From assembly GCF_900128945.1 (NCBI RefSeq), contig NZ_FQUD01000001.1:124001-188000 (forward strand): a stretch of 64,000 nucleotides of DNA, in the 5' to 3' direction. This DNA comes from Chryseobacterium sp. OV279. GTDB taxonomy: Bacteria; Bacteroidota; Bacteroidia; Flavobacteriales; Weeksellaceae. The notes under the pieces are model-generated. The model did not search any database. It saw nothing but the letters and a program-made list of their open reading frames with translations, and was not told the origin of the DNA. Positions 60,057 to 64,000 of this stretch are shown piece after piece. Numbering within the stretch: the first letter of the stretch is position 1; every line of letters starts with the position of its first letter. A program made the position numbers and the translations under genes.

Positions 60057-62531
60057 ATGAAAAGAGTGAAAAACCTGGGTGCCGCTTTCATTGTATTGGT
60101 TTTGATGTTAAGTCAGGCCGAACTGAAAGGGCAGGAAAAAGATTCTGCAGCGGTAAAAACAGATACCGCAAAAGTAAAAAAAGACGATCCCAAGAAAAAG
60201 CCGGTGATAAAATCCTATAAAGAGGTGATTACTGATAAAGCGGTTTCGGACCAGGGCGTTTTCACCGTTCATAAATTGGATGATAAATATTACTTCGAGA
60301 TTCCTGACAGAATGCTGAAAAAGGAATTTCTTTTAGTAACAAGACTTACAAAAGCTGCTGCCGGCATGCGTTCCGGAAGTACCGGATATGCAGGAGATCA
60401 GATCGGCCAGCAGGTAGTGGCTTTTGAAAAAGGTCCCAAAGACAAAATCCTGCTGAGAGCCATTTCTTTTGTAGATTATGCAAAAGATTCCACCTCGGAT
60501 ATGTACAATTCTGTCATCAGAAATAACGTACAGCCTATCATTAAATCCTTTGATGTAAAAACGTACGGAGACAATAAAAAATCTTCAGTCATTGATGTCA
60601 CGGATCTTCTGAACTCTGATAACGAAACGGTTTCTTTCTCTGTCAATTATAAAGATGCCTTCAAAGTCGGAGCTTTCCAGAAAGATATGTCATTCGTAAA
60701 CTTTGTAAAATCGTTCCCGAATAATATCGAGATCAATACCACCAAAACTTTCGCACGTACTTTGGGAAGACCGTTGCCGGGAGCTACTCCTGCCAACACT
60801 CCGAAAATAAGTGGAAATTATACGGTAGAGATCAACGCTTCATTTGTTCTTCTTCCGGAAAACAAAATGCAGGCAAGATACTTTGACCCGAGAGTAGGTT
60901 ATTTCACAGTAGGGTATACAGATTTTGATCTTGATCCTCAGGGTGTAAAAAGGATTTCTCTGGTTAAAAGATGGAGACTAGAGCCAAAACCTCAGGACCT
61001 TGAAAAATACAAAAGAGGAGAGTTGGTAGAGCCGGCAAAACCAATTGTATTCTATATTGATCCGGCAACCCCAAAAAAATGGGTTCCTTACCTGATTCAG
61101 GGAGTGGATGACTGGAAGAAAGCTTTTGAAAAAGCAGGTTTCAAAAATGCTATTTATGCAAAAGTACCGGATTCAAAAGTGGATACGGAATGGAGCCTTG
61201 AAGATGCAAGATTCTCTGCCATTGTGTATAAACCTTCAGATGTACCAAATGCTTCCGGACCATCGATCTCAGATCCGAGAACAGGAGAAATTCTGGAAAG
61301 TCATATCAACTGGTATCACAATGTCATGATGCTTCTGAGAAACTGGTATTTTGTGCAGGCTGCACCCAATGATGAAAGAGCACGAAAAATTAAGTTTGAT
61401 GATAAATTAATGGGTGAGCTGATCCGTTTTGTTTCTTCTCATGAAGTAGGACATACTTTGGGATTAAGACATAATTTCGGTTCAAGTTCTACCGTGCCTG
61501 TTGAAAAACTGAGAGATAAAAAATGGCTTGAAAAGAATGGCCACACCCCATCGATCATGGATTATGCAAGATTTAATTATGTGGCACAACCGGAAGATAA
61601 CATCGGAGATTCAGGAATCATGCCGAGAATCGGAGATTATGATGACTGGGCCATTGAGTGGGGTTACAAAAGATTTTATCAGTACAACACCCCGGATTCA
61701 GAAAAAGAATATCTGAACAAATGGGTCATTAAAAATTTAAAAAACGAAAGACTTTGGTTTGGGACAGAATCCAATCCTCTTGATCCGCGATCTCAGAGTG
61801 AGCAGGTAGGAGACAATGCCATGATCGCAAGTACCTACGGAATCAAAAACCTGAAGAAAATTGTAGATAATCTGGAAAAGTGGACGGCAAGTCCGAATGA
61901 AGATTACGAAAATCTGGGGATGATGTATGATCAGGTAACCGGGCAGTTCAGAAGATATGCCGGTCACGTTTCAAAATACATCGGCGGACAGATGGAAACT
62001 CCAAAAACGGCTGAGCAGTCAGGTCCTGTATATGAAGTCGTAGCTAAAAAAGATCAGCAGGAAGCGATGAGATTTCTAGAAGAAAATGTTTTCACTACAC
62101 CACAATGGCTCATCAAAAAAGAAGTATTTGAGAAGACAGGAAAAACGCCGGTGAAAACCATTGAAGAAATTCAGAATGGAGTTCTTTCAAGAATTTTAAG
62201 CCCGATTGTTTTACAGAATATGTACCAGATGGAAGCTGTAGATCAGAATACCTATACCCTGGTTGATCTGTTCTCAGACCTGAATAATTCTATTATCAGA
62301 AAAGCAAACCCTGATGTATACGGAAGAAACCTTCAGAGAAGTTACGTAGATAACCTGATTAAACTGGTTGATGCAAAAAATCCTGATAAATCTGATGTTT
62401 CTGCTATTGTAAGAGGAAACTTAATCACCATTAAAAAAGAACTTTCAGCAAAAGCAGATGCCAATACAGTAAATAAATACCATTATGAAGATCTTGCTTT
62501 CCGAATTGAAAAAGCCTTAGATCCAAAATAA
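60057..62531 (+). CDS. Large secreted zinc-dependent metalloprotease (DUF5117 type)
   Basis: This 824-aa protein has a signal peptide (VLVLMLSQAELKGQ) and a Lys/Asp-rich linker. The DUF5117-type N-terminal domain (about 60-300) has EFLLVTRLTKAAAGMRSGST. The zinc site is HEVGHTLGLRHNFGSS, an extended HExxHxxGxxH metzincin motif, followed by SIMDYARFNYVAQPED with a Met-turn. It is probably periplasmic or surface-located; the substrate is unknown. It follows rlmD by 36 nt and precedes the DUF6452 gene by 6 nt, so rlmD through DUF6048 is likely one operon. Confidence 0.9.
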   Translation: MKRVKNLGAAFIVLVLMLSQAELKGQEKDSAAVKTDTAKVKKDDPKKKPVIKSYKEVITDKAVSDQGVFTVHKLDDKYYFEIPDRMLKKEFLLVTRLTKAAAGMRSGSTGYAGDQIGQQVVAFEKGPKDKILLRAISFVDYAKDSTSDMYNSVIRNNVQPIIKSFDVKTYGDNKKSSVIDVTDLLNSDNETVSFSVNYKDAFKVGAFQKDMSFVNFVKSFPNNIEINTTKTFARTLGRPLPGATPANTPKISGNYTVEINASFVLLPENKMQARYFDPRVGYFTVGYTDFDLDPQGVKRISLVKRWRLEPKPQDLEKYKRGELVEPAKPIVFYIDPATPKKWVPYLIQGVDDWKKAFEKAGFKNAIYAKVPDSKVDTEWSLEDARFSAIVYKPSDVPNASGPSISDPRTGEILESHINWYHNVMMLLRNWYFVQAAPNDERARKIKFDDKLMGELIRFVSSHEVGHTLGLRHNFGSSSTVPVEKLRDKKWLEKNGHTPSIMDYARFNYVAQPEDNIGDSGIMPRIGDYDDWAIEWGYKRFYQYNTPDSEKEYLNKWVIKNLKNERLWFGTESNPLDPRSQSEQVGDNAMIASTYGIKNLKKIVDNLEKWTASPNEDYENLGMMYDQVTGQFRRYAGHVSKYIGGQMETPKTAEQSGPVYEVVAKKDQQEAMRFLEENVFTTPQWLIKKEVFEKTGKTPVKTIEEIQNGVLSRILSPIVLQNMYQMEAVDQNTYTLVDLFSDLNNSIIRKANPDVYGRNLQRSYVDNLIKLVDAKNPDKSDVSAIVRGNLITIKKELSAKADANTVNKYHYEDLAFRIEKALDPK

Positions 62532-62537
62532 AAAAAT

Positions 62538-63017
62538 ATGAAATATCTTACATACCTTATAGTAGTTATATGCGGTATCTTCATGATCTCATCCTGTGGC
62601 GGAGACGATGATATCTGTGAGAGTGGGGAAGGAACTCCCCGACTGAAAGTGGCGTTCAAATCTGAGGCAGATGGTAAAGTGAGGACTTTGGACTCATTAT
62701 ATGTAGCCGTAGATTATGGTTCCGGAAAAGTGCAGTTGGGTAAGCTTGAGAAAATAGATTCAAGACTGATTCCCCTAAGAGTAGATGACTCTCCGTATAC
62801 AGACGTGTATTTCAGGTTAGAAAATAAAGCTGCTGAATCTCACGTAAGAATCAGTTATGCCACGAAGACTGCCTATGTTTCTCCGGGATGCGGGATCAAA
62901 AAAACGTACGAAAACTTAAGTTCAGAATTAAAACAATCCAATCCTGTGAAGAAAGTGGAAGCAGGACAAAACCAAATAGAGAATGAAGACAGGATTAATC
63001 TTTACCTTCTTTTTTAG
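62538..63017 (+). CDS. DUF6452-type lipoprotein
   Basis: This 159-aa protein has a lipoprotein signal (IVVICGIFMISSC, lipobox Cys20) and a small beta-rich domain, with GTPRLKVAFKSEADGKVRTL and YVSPGCGIKKTYENLS; a Cys pair (the early DICESG and late PGCGI) could form a disulfide. This fits the flavobacterial DUF6452 family usually paired with DUF6048, as here. The role is unknown, probably envelope. Its end overlaps the next start by 35 bp, an unusually long overlap in a different frame. Confidence 0.8.
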   Translation: MKYLTYLIVVICGIFMISSCGGDDDICESGEGTPRLKVAFKSEADGKVRTLDSLYVAVDYGSGKVQLGKLEKIDSRLIPLRVDDSPYTDVYFRLENKAAESHVRISYATKTAYVSPGCGIKKTYENLSSELKQSNPVKKVEAGQNQIENEDRINLYLLF

Positions 63018-63651
63018 CATCATAGGAGTGCTGGGAATAGCCCAGGAAAAAAAGGAAACCAAAGAAACCAAAAAGGTTCATGAGAAATACAAGCCTAACT
63101 TTATGGTGGGTTTTGATGTTTTGAATGCGGGTGTATCTTTTTTCTCAGACAGAGTGCTGTATCAGGGATTTATTTCATCCAAGATAAGAGGAAACGTTCA
63201 TGCGGTTGCCGAAGCCGGTTTCGAGAAAAATGTATATCAAAAGAATGGGTATGATGCAAAAGCAAGCGGTCCATTCGTAAAGCTGGGAGCATTCTATATG
63301 CTGGCGAAAGACCCTGAAAATGAATTCAACGGGTTTTATGCCGGAGGTAAAATAGGAGGTGCTTTCTACAATCAGGAGTATATGGCAGTCCCGGTCCGCG
63401 GATTTGGGGGCAGTGCGTCTTCTGTGGCATTTCCATCATCATCACAGACCTCCGCATGGCTGGAAGGAACCTTGGGTGGAAGAGTACAGTTGTTTGAATC
63501 TAACTTTTATATCGATATCAATCTTCAACCGAAATATTTAGTGTACACCTCCAAACAGGATGATATTACGCCAATGATTGTACCGGGATTCGGCAGAAGT
63601 TCAGCCAAATTCAATATGGGTTTCGCATGGAATATTGCGTACAAATTCTAA
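62983..63651 (+). CDS. DUF6048-type outer-membrane-like beta-barrel protein
   Basis: This 222-aa protein has a signal peptide (LIFTFFFSIIGVLGIAQ), then a Lys/Glu/Thr-rich linker and a beta-rich domain with alternating pattern: FMVGFDVLNAGVSFFSDRVL, GNVHAVAEAGFEKNVYQK, NGFYAGGKIGGAFY and the C-terminal aromatic end MGFAWNIAYKF. That end and the strand pattern suggest an outer-membrane beta barrel; it matches DUF6048. It overlaps the DUF6452 gene by 35 bp; the start at 62983 is the only one that keeps the signal peptide. It is last in the rlmD run. Confidence 0.8.
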   Translation: MKTGLIFTFFFSIIGVLGIAQEKKETKETKKVHEKYKPNFMVGFDVLNAGVSFFSDRVLYQGFISSKIRGNVHAVAEAGFEKNVYQKNGYDAKASGPFVKLGAFYMLAKDPENEFNGFYAGGKIGGAFYNQEYMAVPVRGFGGSASSVAFPSSSQTSAWLEGTLGGRVQLFESNFYIDINLQPKYLVYTSKQDDITPMIVPGFGRSSAKFNMGFAWNIAYKF

Positions 63652-63732
63652 AAGAAAATGTGACAGATTTTTACTGTTAAAAAAATAAAGCAGTCTTTAT
63701 GAGAAACATAAGGTCATGCATCATGAATAATG

Positions 63733-63762
63733 AATCCCCGGGTCTCTATCCGGGGATTTTTA
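63733..63762 (+). terminator. Intrinsic terminator after the DUF6048 gene
   Basis: The 9-bp stem AATCCCCGG / CCGGGGATT with an 8-nt loop is followed by T residues. Confidence 0.9.
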
Positions 63763-63849
63763 TTGTCAATCATTCAATCATAAAATAGATAGCGGTGTTT
63801 ATTATTCATTAAAAATTAAAATTTAATGATTTTATTTTAATAGAAATAT

Positions 63850-63857
63850 TATATTTG
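63850..63857 (+). promoter_or_regulatory. Likely -7 element (TATATTTG)
   Basis: This perfect TAnnTTTG match lies 28 nt before the ATG at 63886. The upstream region is A/T-rich with no clear -33 box. Confidence 0.5.
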
Positions 63858-63885
63858 TGACATTAATCTAATATTTCAAGAAATT

Positions 63886-64000
63886 ATGAAGAAAATTTTT
63901 ACTTCAGTATTTTCTCTTTGTATGTTCGCTGCTGCTACAGCACAATGGACGCCATCAACAGGACGGTCCGGAGAGGTAATACAGCGGTCGGATATCAAAG
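63886..64000 (+). CDS. N-terminus of a secreted protein (truncated by window end)
   Basis: The first 38 codons show a signal peptide, MKKIFTSVFSLCMFAAATAQ, cut after AxA-Q as in many flavobacterial exported proteins. The mature start is WTPSTGRSGEVIQRSDIK. Not enough remains to name a family; large T9SS-exported proteins commonly begin this way. The frame is open to the last base. Confidence 0.7.
   Translation, partial: MKKIFTSVFSLCMFAAATAQWTPSTGRSGEVIQRSDIK

Overview
The window looks like chromosomal DNA of a Chryseobacterium-type flavobacterium (Bacteroidota, Weeksellaceae). Indications are AT-rich sequence, promoters of the Bacteroidota type (TTTG, about 19 nt, TAnnTTTG), type IX secretion C-terminal tails, a flavastacin-like protease, BshB1 bacillithiol deacetylase, DUF3276/DUF6048/DUF6452 proteins and lipid A/Kdo genes. 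Genus-level placement is inference from gene content; there is no 16S gene here.

Layout. 1-5.7 kb: the end of an O-methyltransferase, an NlpC/P60 peptidase, small membrane and cupin proteins, Kdo transferase, then a minus-strand surface-polysaccharide group (acyltransferase, GT2, unknown). 5.9-9.35 kb: a lipoprotein and leuS. 9.6-15.5 kb: a TonB energising cluster (exbB, two exbD, tonB) followed by a small membrane protein, a PstS-like lipoprotein and a TPR protein. 15.5-16.4 kb: bshB1 and tRNA-His. 16.4-16.9 kb: gene debris behind an intact-looking promoter. 16.9-27 kb: a secreted double-propeller T9SS protein, a two-gene unit with a 1681-aa DUF4132 protein, and a secreted M1 aminopeptidase. 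27-32.3 kb: a PUR-alpha-like DUF3276 protein, an ABC exporter, nusB, a DUF1573 lipoprotein, yajC and an SDR. 32.6-33.5 kb: MscS channel. 33.6-37 kb: bacterial NHEJ (LigD and Ku), with ligD split by a frameshift at an A9 run. 37-39.2 kb: a Crp/Fnr regulator and a divergent PurA paralog that share an operator. 39.2-46.5 kb: astacin-like protease, nitrilase-family hydrolase, aspS, ankyrin protein, MATE pump, ribosomal protein THX, DUF937 protein. 46.5-49.7 kb: two tandem DUF2723/GT117-like membrane proteins plus DUF2480. 49.8-53 kb: lpxB and comEC. 53.1-56.6 kb: sdhCAB. 56.9-64 kb: a thioredoxin-fold lipoprotein without CXXC, rlmD, a large zinc metalloprotease, DUF6452/DUF6048 proteins and the start of a secreted protein.

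No prophage, insertion sequence, CRISPR array or rRNA was seen. The most interesting items are: (i) the operator TTG(T/C)CAAATGACAA, which lies exactly 36 nt upstream of the -7 element of both the Crp/Fnr gene and the PurA paralog, making a small candidate regulon; (ii) ligD split by a single-base shift in a homopolymer at the PE/ligase linker; (iii) a modular intergenic repeat family present at four sites; (iv) several promoters whose -7 element sits only 4-5 nt before the ATG, implying leaderless mRNAs; and (v) gene debris next to tRNA-His.
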